DNA of 64,000 nt from Pseudomonas parafulva (GTDB taxonomy: Bacteria > Pseudomonadota > Gammaproteobacteria > Pseudomonadales > Pseudomonadaceae). Numbering within the stretch: position 1 is the first letter of the stretch; the number at the start of each line of letters is the position of its first letter. The stretch lies in assembly GCF_002021815.1 (NCBI RefSeq), contig NZ_CP019952.1:2387001-2451000 (forward strand), in the 5' to 3' direction. Under the pieces are notes generated by a model that saw only the letters and a program-made list of their open reading frames with translations, made no database searches and was not told where the DNA came from. The position numbers were made by a program, and so were the translations under genes. Positions 26,644 through 34,000 of the stretch are shown here, one piece after another.

Positions 26644-27114
26644 TCAGAGACCAGAGCCCCTGTTGCGCCGCAGCTCGCGCACCAGCCGCTTTAACGGGGG
26701 CGCGTAGAAAAAACCGAACGACACGCTACCCTTGCGCCCTTTGACGGCGTGGTGCAGCCGATGCGCGCGGTGCAGGCGCGTCAGGTAGCGCCCCACCGGG
26801 CGCACCGTGCGGGGCCAGTGACGGTGAAAAAAGCCATCATGCGCAATCACGTACAGCGCGCCGTAAGCCGCCACCCCGCCTCCGACCCACTGCAGTGGCG
26901 CATGCCCGGCTTTGCCGACCGCCACCAGTGCCAGCGAAATCACCGCCAGTGCCAGCAGGTACACGTCGTTGGTTTCGAGCATGCCCAGCTGGGGTTCGTG
27001 GTGCGAGCGATGCAGCCACCAGCCCCAGCCATGCATGATGTACTTGTGCGCCAAGGTGCCGACACCCTCCATGGCCACCAGTGTGCCAAGCAGGACGAGG
27101 ATATTGAACAGCAT
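26644..27114 (-). CDS. CrtZ-like beta-carotene hydroxylase / fatty-acid hydroxylase superfamily
   Basis: The 156-residue protein is a small integral membrane non-haem diiron enzyme of the carotene hydroxylase type. Its histidine clusters are HKYIMH, HRSHH, HDGFFHRH and HRAHRLHH, in the order and spacing of CrtZ. Hydrophobic segments flank the clusters. No crtB, crtI, crtY or crtE gene is seen in the window, so the substrate may not be a carotenoid here. Start ATG 27114 lacks a good Shine-Dalgarno. It is divergent from mgtC. Confidence 0.82.
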   Translation of the reverse strand: MLFNILVLLGTLVAMEGVGTLAHKYIMHGWGWWLHRSHHEPQLGMLETNDVYLLALAVISLALVAVGKAGHAPLQWVGGGVAAYGALYVIAHDGFFHRHWPRTVRPVGRYLTRLHRAHRLHHAVKGRKGSVSFGFFYAPPLKRLVRELRRNRGSGL

Positions 27115-27232
27115 GGATCAGCCCGCAACGGTTCAGAAAAGGCAAAAGGTTAACCATTGGCCGTGAATTTTTCCATCGTACCGGCAGGCTTGTCAGGCAT
27201 TTGCGGATGAAGCCATTGTCATGTTTTTACCC

Positions 27233-27261
27233 TTGACCTGATTGAGGGTCGGGCTTATCGT
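27233..27261 (+). promoter_or_regulatory. Candidate sigma-70 promoter for the mgtC transcript
   Basis: TTGACC (27233-27238) and TATCGT (27256-27261) are separated by 17 bp. The predicted transcript start near 27268 leaves a 5' leader of about 244 nt before the mgtC ATG. Confidence 0.5.
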
Positions 27262-27267
27262 CCGCGC

Positions 27268-27511
27268 CGCACTTTTGCATTCACCAATAGGAGCCCTGCA
27301 TTGGACACTAGCCCCAGTCGCTTGCGACAGGCCCACGCGGCGCGCTAGCCCGGCAGTCTCCCACGCTGCCTGGCCGAGTTGCCGAGGCAGCCGATGCACA
27401 GCATCGCCCCCTCCTTCCCCCCTGTGGTCCTTTCGCATCTCTGGTTTTTACCACCGCGCTTTCTTGAGTGATGGCGTTAGAGCGGGCCTGGGCCCGTGGA
27501 AGAGGTTCGTA
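27268..27511 (+). promoter_or_regulatory. Long structured 5' leader of mgtC
   Basis: The leader contains several stem-loops: 27317-27328 (GTCGC/GCGAC), 27366-27390 (CTGCCTGGC with a bulged G on the return arm), 27392-27406 (CGATGC/GCATCG) and 27483-27496 (CGGGCC/GGCCCG). The last lies just upstream of the AAGAGG ribosome-binding site. A GGTTTTTACC tract lies in the middle. This is the architecture expected of a cis-regulated Mg or nucleotide-responsive leader, but it does not match the M-box consensus as I know it. Confidence 0.5.
27301..27348 (+). CDS. Possible 15-aa leader peptide ahead of mgtC
   Basis: TTG 27301 is preceded by AGGAG at 7 nt and runs 15 codons to TAG 27346-27348, encoding Leu/Met-Asp-Thr-Ser-Pro-Ser-Arg-Leu-Arg-Gln-Ala-His-Ala-Ala-Arg. 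Enterobacterial mgtA and mgtC leaders also encode short peptides that couple translation to leader folding. Whether this frame is translated is untested; the Shine-Dalgarno is the main evidence. Confidence 0.35.
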   Translation: MDTSPSRLRQAHAAR

Positions 27512-28207
27512 ATGGATTGGAAAGTATTTCTGCTGCGTGTCAGCACCGCCCTGCTGCTGGGGGCTTTGATCGGCGCCGAACGCCAATTGCGTCAGCGCTT
27601 GACTGGCCTGCGCACCAACGGCCTGGTCAGTACGGGTGCCTGTCTCTTTGTACTGATGACCCAGGCGGTTCCAGGCATGGCGCCTACCGACGCCTCCCGG
27701 GTGGCGGCGTATGTGGTGTCGGGTATCGGTTTCCTGGGCGGCGGCGTCATCATGCGTGACGGCTTCAATGTGCGGGGGCTGAACACCGCGGCAACGCTGT
27801 GGTGCACCGCTGCCATCGGCGTGCTGTGCAGCCTGGGGCTGCTGCTCGAAGCAGCCCTGGGCGCGGTGGTCGTGCTGTGCGCCAACATCTTGCTAAGGGA
27901 TATCGCCCAACGCCTGGACCGCCAGGAGGTGGTGCCCGCCACGGAGGTAGAACAGCAGTTCGAGGTGCGTATTGTCTGTCGAGCCCAGGATGAGATTCAG
28001 GTACGCAGCTTGATGCTGCATAGCCTCGGCGAGCCTGAACTGCGCCTGCAGTCCTTGCACAGCGAGGACTTGCCAGACCCGGCCCGCCTGGAAGTGCGTG
28101 CCCAGTTGCTGGGTACCTCACAGGCGCCCGCCCAGTTGGAGCGGCTGGTCAGCCGGGTCAGCCTGGAGAAGGGCGTCAGTTCGGTACGTTGGCAACTTCA
28201 GGCATGA
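27512..28207 (+). CDS. mgtC: MgtC/SapB family membrane protein
   Basis: The 231-residue protein has the MgtC N-terminal membrane half (about four to five segments; LLLGALIGAERQLRQRLTGLRTNGLVSTGA, GIGFLGGGVIMRDG and VRGLNTAATLWCTAAIG are signature segments) and a soluble C-terminal ACT-like region of ~90 residues. MgtC proteins help growth at low Mg and inside macrophages, and are linked to ATP-synthase control. AAGAGG precedes ATG 27512. A 244-nt leader upstream suggests post-initiation control. It converges on a diguanylate cyclase gene. Confidence 0.88.
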   Translation: MDWKVFLLRVSTALLLGALIGAERQLRQRLTGLRTNGLVSTGACLFVLMTQAVPGMAPTDASRVAAYVVSGIGFLGGGVIMRDGFNVRGLNTAATLWCTAAIGVLCSLGLLLEAALGAVVVLCANILLRDIAQRLDRQEVVPATEVEQQFEVRIVCRAQDEIQVRSLMLHSLGEPELRLQSLHSEDLPDPARLEVRAQLLGTSQAPAQLERLVSRVSLEKGVSSVRWQLQA

Positions 28208-28214
28208 AGTCGAT

Positions 28215-28235
28215 GCCCGCCAGGGCTAGGCGGGC
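28215..28235. terminator. Hairpin between convergent mgtC and diguanylate cyclase genes
   Basis: A 7-bp GC stem (GCCCGCC / GGCGGGC) with a 7-nt loop lies 8 bp after the mgtC stop and 21 bp from the opposing stop. No T-run is present. It may be a shared terminator. Confidence 0.5.
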
Positions 28236-28256
28236 TGCCTGCATCCCATGCGGTTC

Positions 28257-29804
28257 TCAAGGGTCAGCGACCGCGTAGCGGTCCCGTCCCTGGCGCTTGG
28301 CTTCATACAGTGCCGCATCTGCGGCTTCGAGCAGTTGCTGTGGACTCTGTTCACTGCGCGTGGGTTCTGCCACCGCAATACCCGCACTGAACGAGACGAT
28401 CCCCAGTGGACTGCCCGCATGCACCAGCATCTCCTTGCGCAGAGCTTGCTGCAGCGTCTCGACAAACGCCTTCGCTCCGCGTACATCCGTGTCGGGTAAC
28501 AGCAAGGTAAACTCCTCGCCCCCGTAGCGTACGGCCAGATCTGCCGGACGCTGCGCGGCTTGGCGCAGCAGTTCGCCGAAGCGTTGCAAGCACTGATCGC
28601 CTGCCGCATGTCCGTAACGGTCGTTGTAGGCCTTGAAATGATCCAGGTCGAGCATCACCACGCACACCGGATACGCCTGGCGCCGAGCCCGGCGCAGCTC
28701 GGGCTCGAACACCGCGTCCAGCCTGCGACGATTACCCAATCCGGTCAGGCTGTCGGTCAAGGCAAGGGTCTTGAGGGTCTGGTGGGCCTGGTGCAAGGCG
28801 CGCTCGATCACGATGCGTTCGCGCACCTGGCGCAGGACCACCCAACCGAACAACGCAAGGACCATGACCAGCACCAGTAACACCACCAGCGATTTGATCG
28901 CATCCTGGCGCCAGGGGGCGATGATTGACTCGCGTGACAGGCCCGCTTCGACCACCAGCGGGTAGCTGGCCAAGGCTCGGTAAGCGTACAGGCGCGGTGT
29001 ACCATCGACGACGGCCACCGCTTCGACCAACCCTTGGGCTGCATAGGGTAAGTGGTGCTTGAAAATATCGCTGTTGGCCAGGTTACGCTCAAGCAGCGGT
29101 TCCACGAATGGGCGCCGCACCAGGATCGTACCGTCGCGCTTGGCCAGCACCAGCGCACCACGTTCGTCGATCTTGAATTCGCCGTAGTAACGCACGAACC
29201 AGTCGACCTTGATGGTCCCAAGCAGTACGCCCGCAAAACGCCCATCCGGATAATTCAGGCGCCGAGAAATGGGTACGATCAGATCGCCCGTCGAGCGGCT
29301 GCGTACCACTGCACCGATGCGAATGGCGCTATCGGGATGGTCGCGGTGGTAGATGAAGTAATCACGGTCGCCATTGTTAGCGGCCGGCGGCGTTGCCGAG
29401 CGGTCCGTGACGAGCCAGCGACCATGGCTGTCGTAGATGAACAGGCCGTGGAGCTGAGGGATGATGCGCACCTGTTGGCTGAGCAACCCATGCATGCGTT
29501 TGCGATCCAAGTGCTCGAACCCATCGCCTTGCACGCGCTCCACCAGCGCCGCACTGATGGAATCGACCTGGCGAATGGCATCCTCGGCATGCTGGGCGGT
29601 GGCCTGGGCCAGATTGGTCACCATGTTCGCGGCATTGTGGAACGCGTCCCGGTAATCACGCCAGATTCGCCAGCCCTCAACGGCTGCGAACGTGGTCATG
29701 ACCACCAGCATGAACGCCAGCACCAGGCGAAACAGGGCTACCGCTCGTCCCTGGCCCGCCAGCGCAAGGGCTCTTTCTTCATCGGTCTGCCTGGCGCTTC
29801 GCAT
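28257..29804 (-). CDS. Membrane diguanylate cyclase (sensor + GGDEF)
   Basis: The 515-residue protein has a first membrane segment near residue 25 (LFRLVLAFMLVVMTTFAAVEG), a ~250-residue periplasmic sensor of dCACHE style (YFIYHRDHPDSAIRIGA, VPISRRLNYPDGRFAG), a second membrane segment near 315, and a C-terminal GGDEF domain. The active site is GGEEF and an inhibitory RxxD (RPAD) sits five residues before it, so product inhibition is expected. It makes cyclic di-GMP in response to an unknown ligand. ATG 29804 is chosen since GGGG lies 6 nt upstream; ATG 29810 abuts it. Confidence 0.9.
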   Translation of the reverse strand: MRSARQTDEERALALAGQGRAVALFRLVLAFMLVVMTTFAAVEGWRIWRDYRDAFHNAANMVTNLAQATAQHAEDAIRQVDSISAALVERVQGDGFEHLDRKRMHGLLSQQVRIIPQLHGLFIYDSHGRWLVTDRSATPPAANNGDRDYFIYHRDHPDSAIRIGAVVRSRSTGDLIVPISRRLNYPDGRFAGVLLGTIKVDWFVRYYGEFKIDERGALVLAKRDGTILVRRPFVEPLLERNLANSDIFKHHLPYAAQGLVEAVAVVDGTPRLYAYRALASYPLVVEAGLSRESIIAPWRQDAIKSLVVLLVLVMVLALFGWVVLRQVRERIVIERALHQAHQTLKTLALTDSLTGLGNRRRLDAVFEPELRRARRQAYPVCVVMLDLDHFKAYNDRYGHAAGDQCLQRFGELLRQAAQRPADLAVRYGGEEFTLLLPDTDVRGAKAFVETLQQALRKEMLVHAGSPLGIVSFSAGIAVAEPTRSEQSPQQLLEAADAALYEAKRQGRDRYAVADP

Positions 29805-29944
29805 GCACATCCCCTGCACGTGCTTGGTCAACGCTGTTGACCACTGCCACACCCTGTTGATGCAAAAAAGATGAAACCTTTGGCCTGCGCGCGCCCTCAA
29901 CAGTACGCGACACTGATGTCGCGCCATCGTTTAAGGAGTGAAAC

Positions 29945-30445
29945 ATGAGCAATCTCTTCGTCAAGCGCGTCGGCCTTTCCATGGTGCTGGGCATGGCCTC
30001 GGTTCACGCCTTTGCTGCCAGCTCGGACGACTTCGTAGACGCGGCTACCGAAGCCGGCATCGCAGAGATCGTGACCGGCAACCTTGCTTTGGAAAAAAGC
30101 CAGAACGCCGAGATCAAGACCTTTGCCCAGCACATGGTGACCGACCACACCAAGGCCAACCAGGAGCTGGCAGAAATTGCCAAGAAGCTGGACATCTCGG
30201 TGCCCGATGATGCGGCCATCACCGACAAGGTGAAAAAAGTGATTCTGGAATGGCGTGACGAGTCCTTCGACAAGTCTTACGTGAACAATCAGGTCGATGC
30301 TCACGAGAAGACCGTCGAACTGTTCAAGAAAGAAGCCACTTCTTCTGACAAGGCTGAGCTCAAGGCATTCGCTGCCAAGACCCTGCCAACCCTTGAGAAA
30401 CACCTGCAAGAAGCCAAGGCACTGCAAACCCAGCATGGCAAGTGA
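29945..30445 (+). CDS. DUF4142 family exported protein
   Basis: The 166-residue protein has a cleavable signal peptide (VGLSMVLGMASVHAFAASS; cut after about residue 25) and a helical DUF4142 domain of ferritin-like design, with FVDAATEAGIAEI, FAQHMVTDHTKANQEL and VNNQVDAHEKTVELF. Family members are periplasmic; I know of no proven function. It is transcribed with the small gene at 30453 (7-bp gap). The transcript ends at the terminator at 30778. Confidence 0.88.
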   Translation: MSNLFVKRVGLSMVLGMASVHAFAASSDDFVDAATEAGIAEIVTGNLALEKSQNAEIKTFAQHMVTDHTKANQELAEIAKKLDISVPDDAAITDKVKKVILEWRDESFDKSYVNNQVDAHEKTVELFKKEATSSDKAELKAFAAKTLPTLEKHLQEAKALQTQHGK

Positions 30446-30452
30446 GGCGCGC

Positions 30453-30722
30453 ATGAGTAACGACGCACTGAAAAGCGAAATCCTGACCCGACTCAACCAT
30501 GCTCACCCCCATGGTCTGGGCAAGGAACTGCTGGACAACTACCGCGGTGAAAAAGCTGTGGCCGGCATGCTTAAATCGCTGCAGGACGATGGCCTGATCC
30601 ACGACGGTAGCGTAAGTGTGGATGCTGAACATGAGATGACGCTCAACTACCCGATCAAGCTCTCTGCCAAGGGTGTCGAGGCGGCCAAGCAGGCTGAAGT
30701 GGAAAAACAGGCACAAGCCTGA
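30453..30722 (+). CDS. Small hypothetical protein (89 aa)
   Basis: The 89-residue protein starts at ATG 30453 after GAGGCG and is mostly helical and charged, ending in VEAAKQAEVEKQAQA. A central region (HGLGKELLDNYRGEKAVAGML, LQDDGLIHDGSVSVDAEHEM) looks like a winged-helix-type small domain, but this is only a visual impression. It follows the DUF4142 gene by 7 bp in the same operon and precedes a strong terminator. Family not recognised. Confidence 0.7.
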   Translation: MSNDALKSEILTRLNHAHPHGLGKELLDNYRGEKAVAGMLKSLQDDGLIHDGSVSVDAEHEMTLNYPIKLSAKGVEAAKQAEVEKQAQA

Positions 30723-30777
30723 CGTCCGCTGGTCAGCACGGGCAAAGTCCACCCTGACCTTGATGCTGGATAAAAAA

Positions 30778-30806
30778 GGCCCTGATCGTATCGATCAGGG
30801 CCTTTT
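30778..30806 (+). terminator. Rho-independent terminator
   Basis: An 11-bp stem (GGCCCTGATCG / CGATCAGGGCC) is followed by TTTT at 30803-30806 and preceded by an A-run, which also makes it usable from the opposite strand. It ends the DUF4142 operon and could serve the convergent small gene at 30823. Confidence 0.88.
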
Positions 30807-30822
30807 GCTTGGTGCGTGCCCT

Positions 30823-30993
30823 TCAGGTGTCTTTCTCTACATCCCTTGGTGGTTTGGCGGGGCCTTGGGGGTCTACCTGAGGATCATCGAGGTCGGGAGA
30901 ATCAGGGTCAAAGCCAAGATCATCCGGTTTATCGGCTTCGTCGGTCGAGTGAGGTCCGTGCTGCGTGCCGTGGGTTGTGCCTCGTTCGCTCAT
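30823..30993 (-). CDS. Small acidic protein (DUF6021-like)
   Basis: ATG 30993 is preceded by GGAG at 8 nt and opens a 56-codon frame to TGA. The product is hydrophilic and rich in Asp, Pro, His and Thr, with segments DKPDDLGFDPDSPDLDDPQ and GPAKPPRD. This composition resembles the short Pseudomonas DUF6021 proteins, but that assignment is from memory. It is convergent with the DUF4142 operon. No domain or function is known. Confidence 0.65.
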   Translation of the reverse strand: MSERGTTHGTQHGPHSTDEADKPDDLGFDPDSPDLDDPQVDPQGPAKPPRDVEKDT

Positions 30994-31046
30994 GCGGTCT
31001 TCTCCAAATGGCTGTCTAGGGAAGAAAGCCGTTGCGCCAGAAAGTT

Positions 31047-32036
31047 TTATTTATCTTCTCCATCCCTTAGCTGATCCTGACACAGGCGCAACGACGCCTG
31101 GTTCTCTGTCAGCTCCCGCTCCAGCGTCTCAAGCTTTAGCGCCTGATCCCGGCACGAGACCTTGCTGTCCTCCAGCGCTTTGGCCTGCATAGCCAATTGG
31201 CGGCGCAGCTCGTCGCTGCTCCCCTGGGCCTGTGCCAGCATCGTGCGCAAGCCCTGGATCTGGGCGTCGCGCTGCTCTAGCAGCTGTTCCTGAGCCCGCC
31301 GTTCGCTGCTCGCCTGGCGATTCTCCCCAAGCAGACGCTCGTTATCACGGTGCAGGCGAGTGAGCTCGTCCTGCTTGACGATCATGGCCTGCTGTAACTG
31401 CCGTACTTCGACCTGCATCTGCTGCAACTGAGCTTCGTGACGACGCTGCTCGTGTTCGCGCTGCTCGCGACTGGCCGTGCGGTAGTGCTCAAGCGCATCG
31501 CGGGCGTGTCGGTGCTTGTCTTCCAGGGATTTGACCTGCTCATCCTTATCCGCCAGGCGTACTTGCAGTTCCCCCAGGGACTGGTTGAGGCTGGCGCTGC
31601 GCAGCTGCTCAGCCTGTAGCGTGCTTAGCGTGCTGTTGAGTTTCTCTGACTCCTCACGCAAGGCCGCTGCATCGATTTCGTGCTGTTGGTCAGCCGCTGC
31701 AAGCGCCTGCTCAGCTGCCGCCAAGGCCGCTTCGAGCGCCTCGCGCTGCTCGGTGAAGACGCTTTCTGCCCGCTCGATCACCAAATCCGCTTCGTCTTGC
31801 AGTTGCGTCGCCAACTGACCTACCAGGCGACTCAATACCTCACTGATCGGCGCGCCGCCTTCGGAGGGCATTGGCTGCTGTCCGTTGAGCTCCTTGAGGT
31901 AGCGGTGAATGGTGGTTTTCGAGCCTGTATTGCCCAGCTCGATGCGGATGGCATCGATGCTGGGGTTCTCCCCTCTTGCAATCAGGGCCTGCCTGGCCTG
32001 TTGCACAACCACCTTGTTGATGCCGCCACGTGCCAT
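31047..32036 (-). CDS. KfrA-like coiled-coil DNA-binding protein
   Basis: The 329-residue protein starts MARGGINKVVVQQARQALIARGENPSIDAIR, matching the KfrA N-terminal DNA-binding domain, with GNTGSKTTIHRYLKEL as its recognition segment. The remaining ~230 residues are an almost continuous heptad coiled coil rich in Gln, Glu, Leu and Arg. KfrA proteins are known from plasmids as autoregulated, segregation-related DNA binders; chromosomal copies occur in pseudomonads. Inverted repeats in its own promoter region (32046-32085) suggest autoregulation. No plasmid genes are nearby. Confidence 0.87.
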   Translation of the reverse strand: MARGGINKVVVQQARQALIARGENPSIDAIRIELGNTGSKTTIHRYLKELNGQQPMPSEGGAPISEVLSRLVGQLATQLQDEADLVIERAESVFTEQREALEAALAAAEQALAAADQQHEIDAAALREESEKLNSTLSTLQAEQLRSASLNQSLGELQVRLADKDEQVKSLEDKHRHARDALEHYRTASREQREHEQRRHEAQLQQMQVEVRQLQQAMIVKQDELTRLHRDNERLLGENRQASSERRAQEQLLEQRDAQIQGLRTMLAQAQGSSDELRRQLAMQAKALEDSKVSCRDQALKLETLERELTENQASLRLCQDQLRDGEDK

Positions 32037-32045
32037 GCATGCTCC

Positions 32046-32085
32046 TACGATTTCGTAATGTTGTACGTACTATGTAATTACGTAC
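32046..32085. promoter_or_regulatory. Candidate KfrA operators: two palindromes
   Basis: TACGA-TT-TCGTA at 32046-32057 and GTACGTA-N9-TACGTAC at 32063-32085 lie directly upstream of the kfrA-like start. The arms share the core TACG. Spacing and position suggest autorepression, as in plasmid KfrA systems. Confidence 0.55.
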
Positions 32086-32295
32086 CAATTCTGCTGGTTC
32101 CGAACTGCTAAAACAAGTGAAATCTCACATGGAATAATCACGGCTTATCGAATGTTAGGCCGATTTTGAGCCGGTTCTGGTCGCCACCAGCCCGTCTCAG
32201 CGTGTACAGGGTGGTTGATCGGCATACGGCGCCTTGTGCGAGGAGGCATTCGAGAGCCAACATAAGCGCCTCCTTAGAATGCACAGTGGCCCCGC

Positions 32296-32901
32296 ATGTC
32301 GCTCGAGAACTACCAGGCAATCGCCGAAAGCATTGCCCTGTTGCTGTATCCCCATGCCGAAGTCGTCGTCCATGACCTGCGCACCCAGACGGTGGTGCAT
32401 ATCGCCAACAACATCTCCAAGCGCAGCCTGGGAGATGACTCGGCCATTGCCGAGGACCTGGACGATCTGCTCGGCGGCGCCAAGTTGGGCCCATATGAGA
32501 AGTTGAACTGGAACGGTCAGAAGGTGCGCTCCATCAGTACGGTCTTGCGCGATGAGCAGGGTGATGCTCGGCACCTGATGTGCATCAACCTGGACCTGTC
32601 GGTGCTCGAAAACGCCCGTCATGCGCTGGAGGCGTTCTTTCAAATGGGTCGCCTGGTCGAGCAGCCTCAGGCGCTGTTTCGCGATGACTGGCAGGAGCGC
32701 ATCAATACCTTCATGCATGCTTGGCTCAAGGCGCGCCATTTGTCTCTGCAGACAATGCAGATGGGCGACAAGCGCAGTCTGGTGCAAGCGTTGCATGCCG
32801 AGGGTGCGTTCGAAGGCCGAAGCGGCGTGGACTATGTGGCCAATGTGCTGAACATGGGGCGTGCGACGGTTTACAAATACCTCAAGGCGCTCAAGGGATG
32901 A
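32296..32901 (+). CDS. YheO/DauR-type PAS-HTH transcriptional regulator
   Basis: The 201-residue protein has an N-terminal PAS-like YheO domain (IALLLYPHAEVVVHDLRT, HIANNISKRSLGD) and a C-terminal HTH_22-type domain ending GRSGVDYVANVLNMGRATVYKYLKAL. The architecture is that of DauR, a repressor of D-arginine catabolism, and of YheO. It is 103 bp upstream of the dehydratase/ornithine-cyclodeaminase-like pair on the same strand and likely controls it. No convincing Shine-Dalgarno is seen before ATG 32296. Confidence 0.85.
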   Translation: MSLENYQAIAESIALLLYPHAEVVVHDLRTQTVVHIANNISKRSLGDDSAIAEDLDDLLGGAKLGPYEKLNWNGQKVRSISTVLRDEQGDARHLMCINLDLSVLENARHALEAFFQMGRLVEQPQALFRDDWQERINTFMHAWLKARHLSLQTMQMGDKRSLVQALHAEGAFEGRSGVDYVANVLNMGRATVYKYLKALKG

Positions 32902-33004
32902 CGATTTTGAGCGCCAGGACTGACCCAGGCTGAAAGAAGTGTTTGCACGAGCATGGACAATACGTCTACCGTAGACACTAATTCCATACGGAGCCTTATG
33001 CGCC

Positions 33005-34000
33005 ATGTCTGACCTTGCACCGCCAACCGTCTGCGAACCCGACCTCAACGCTCTGTTCGAGGCGATCAAGCACGCTCATGCCGCTTTGCGGCCAGCCGTA
33101 CGCACAACCCCGCTGACGCGCAGCCAGCACCTGTCAGCAACCACCGGCGTGGACGTATGGCTCAAGTGCGAACACCTGCAACCTACCGGTTCATTCAAGT
33201 TTCGCGGGGCCAGCAATAAAGTCAGGCTTTTGCCTGTGAGTGCACGTGAGCATGGCGTCATCGCCGCCTCGTCTGGCAACCATGGCCAGGCGCTGGCCCT
33301 GGCCGGCAAAACCGCCGGGGTTCCGGTGACCCTTTACACCACCACTACGGCGTCAACCTATAAGGTCGAAGCCATGCGTAACCTCGGCGCTGAAGTGATC
33401 TGCCTGCCGACCGATCCCTTGAGCGCGGAGCTGGAAGCGGCCAGGCAAGCCCAGGCCAAGGGCGTGCCCTTCATATCGCCCTACAACGATCTGCAGGTGA
33501 TCGCCGGCCAGGGCACCATCGGCATGGAACTGTTCGAGCAGGCGCCAGACCTGGACGCCGTATTCGTCGCGGTGGGTGGTGGCGGCATGATCGCCGGCAT
33601 TGGCGCTGCCCTGCGTACCCTGGCACCGGGTGTCGACATCATCGGCTGCTGGCCCGAGAACGACCCGGCCCTTGAGCAGTCGCTCAAGGCCGGCAGGATC
33701 ATCGACGTACCTGCCAGTCCCACGCTGTCCGACGGCACGGCAGGCGGCGTCGAGCCAGGCGCCATCACCCTGCCCCTGTGCCAGGCCTTGCTCACCGATA
33801 CTGTATTGGTCAGCGAAGCGCAAATACGCGCCGCCATGCGCGACATCGCCAGCAGCGAGCGGTGGATCATCGAAGGCGCGGCAGCTGTCGCAGTGGCCGC
33901 CATGAAAAAATGCGCGGACCGGTACCAAGGCAAACGCGTAGCTGTGGTGCTGTGTGGGCGGAACATTGCCCTGGATACCTTCCTTGAGGCCGTCAAATGA
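33005..34000 (+). CDS. PLP-dependent threonine/serine dehydratase-like enzyme
   Basis: The 331-residue protein is a fold-type II PLP enzyme: the Schiff-base Lys is in GSFKFRGA (near residue 65), SSGNHGQALALAG binds the phosphate side, and VAVGGGGMIAGIG is the glycine loop. It lacks a C-terminal ACT regulatory domain, so it is catabolic. Relatives paired with ornithine-cyclodeaminase-like proteins include EutB (ectoine catabolism) and BhcB (beta-hydroxyaspartate dehydratase). The ATG of the next gene overlaps its stop (ATGA). The likely reaction is ammonia-releasing or imine-forming dehydration of a hydroxy amino acid; the substrate is unproven. Confidence 0.87.
   Translation: MSDLAPPTVCEPDLNALFEAIKHAHAALRPAVRTTPLTRSQHLSATTGVDVWLKCEHLQPTGSFKFRGASNKVRLLPVSAREHGVIAASSGNHGQALALAGKTAGVPVTLYTTTTASTYKVEAMRNLGAEVICLPTDPLSAELEAARQAQAKGVPFISPYNDLQVIAGQGTIGMELFEQAPDLDAVFVAVGGGGMIAGIGAALRTLAPGVDIIGCWPENDPALEQSLKAGRIIDVPASPTLSDGTAGGVEPGAITLPLCQALLTDTVLVSEAQIRAAMRDIASSERWIIEGAAAVAVAAMKKCADRYQGKRVAVVLCGRNIALDTFLEAVK

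Noticed and set aside
27268..27511. M-box (ykoK) riboswitch ahead of mgtC
   Set aside because: The consensus blocks were not found; only generic stems are visible, so it is reported as a leader only.
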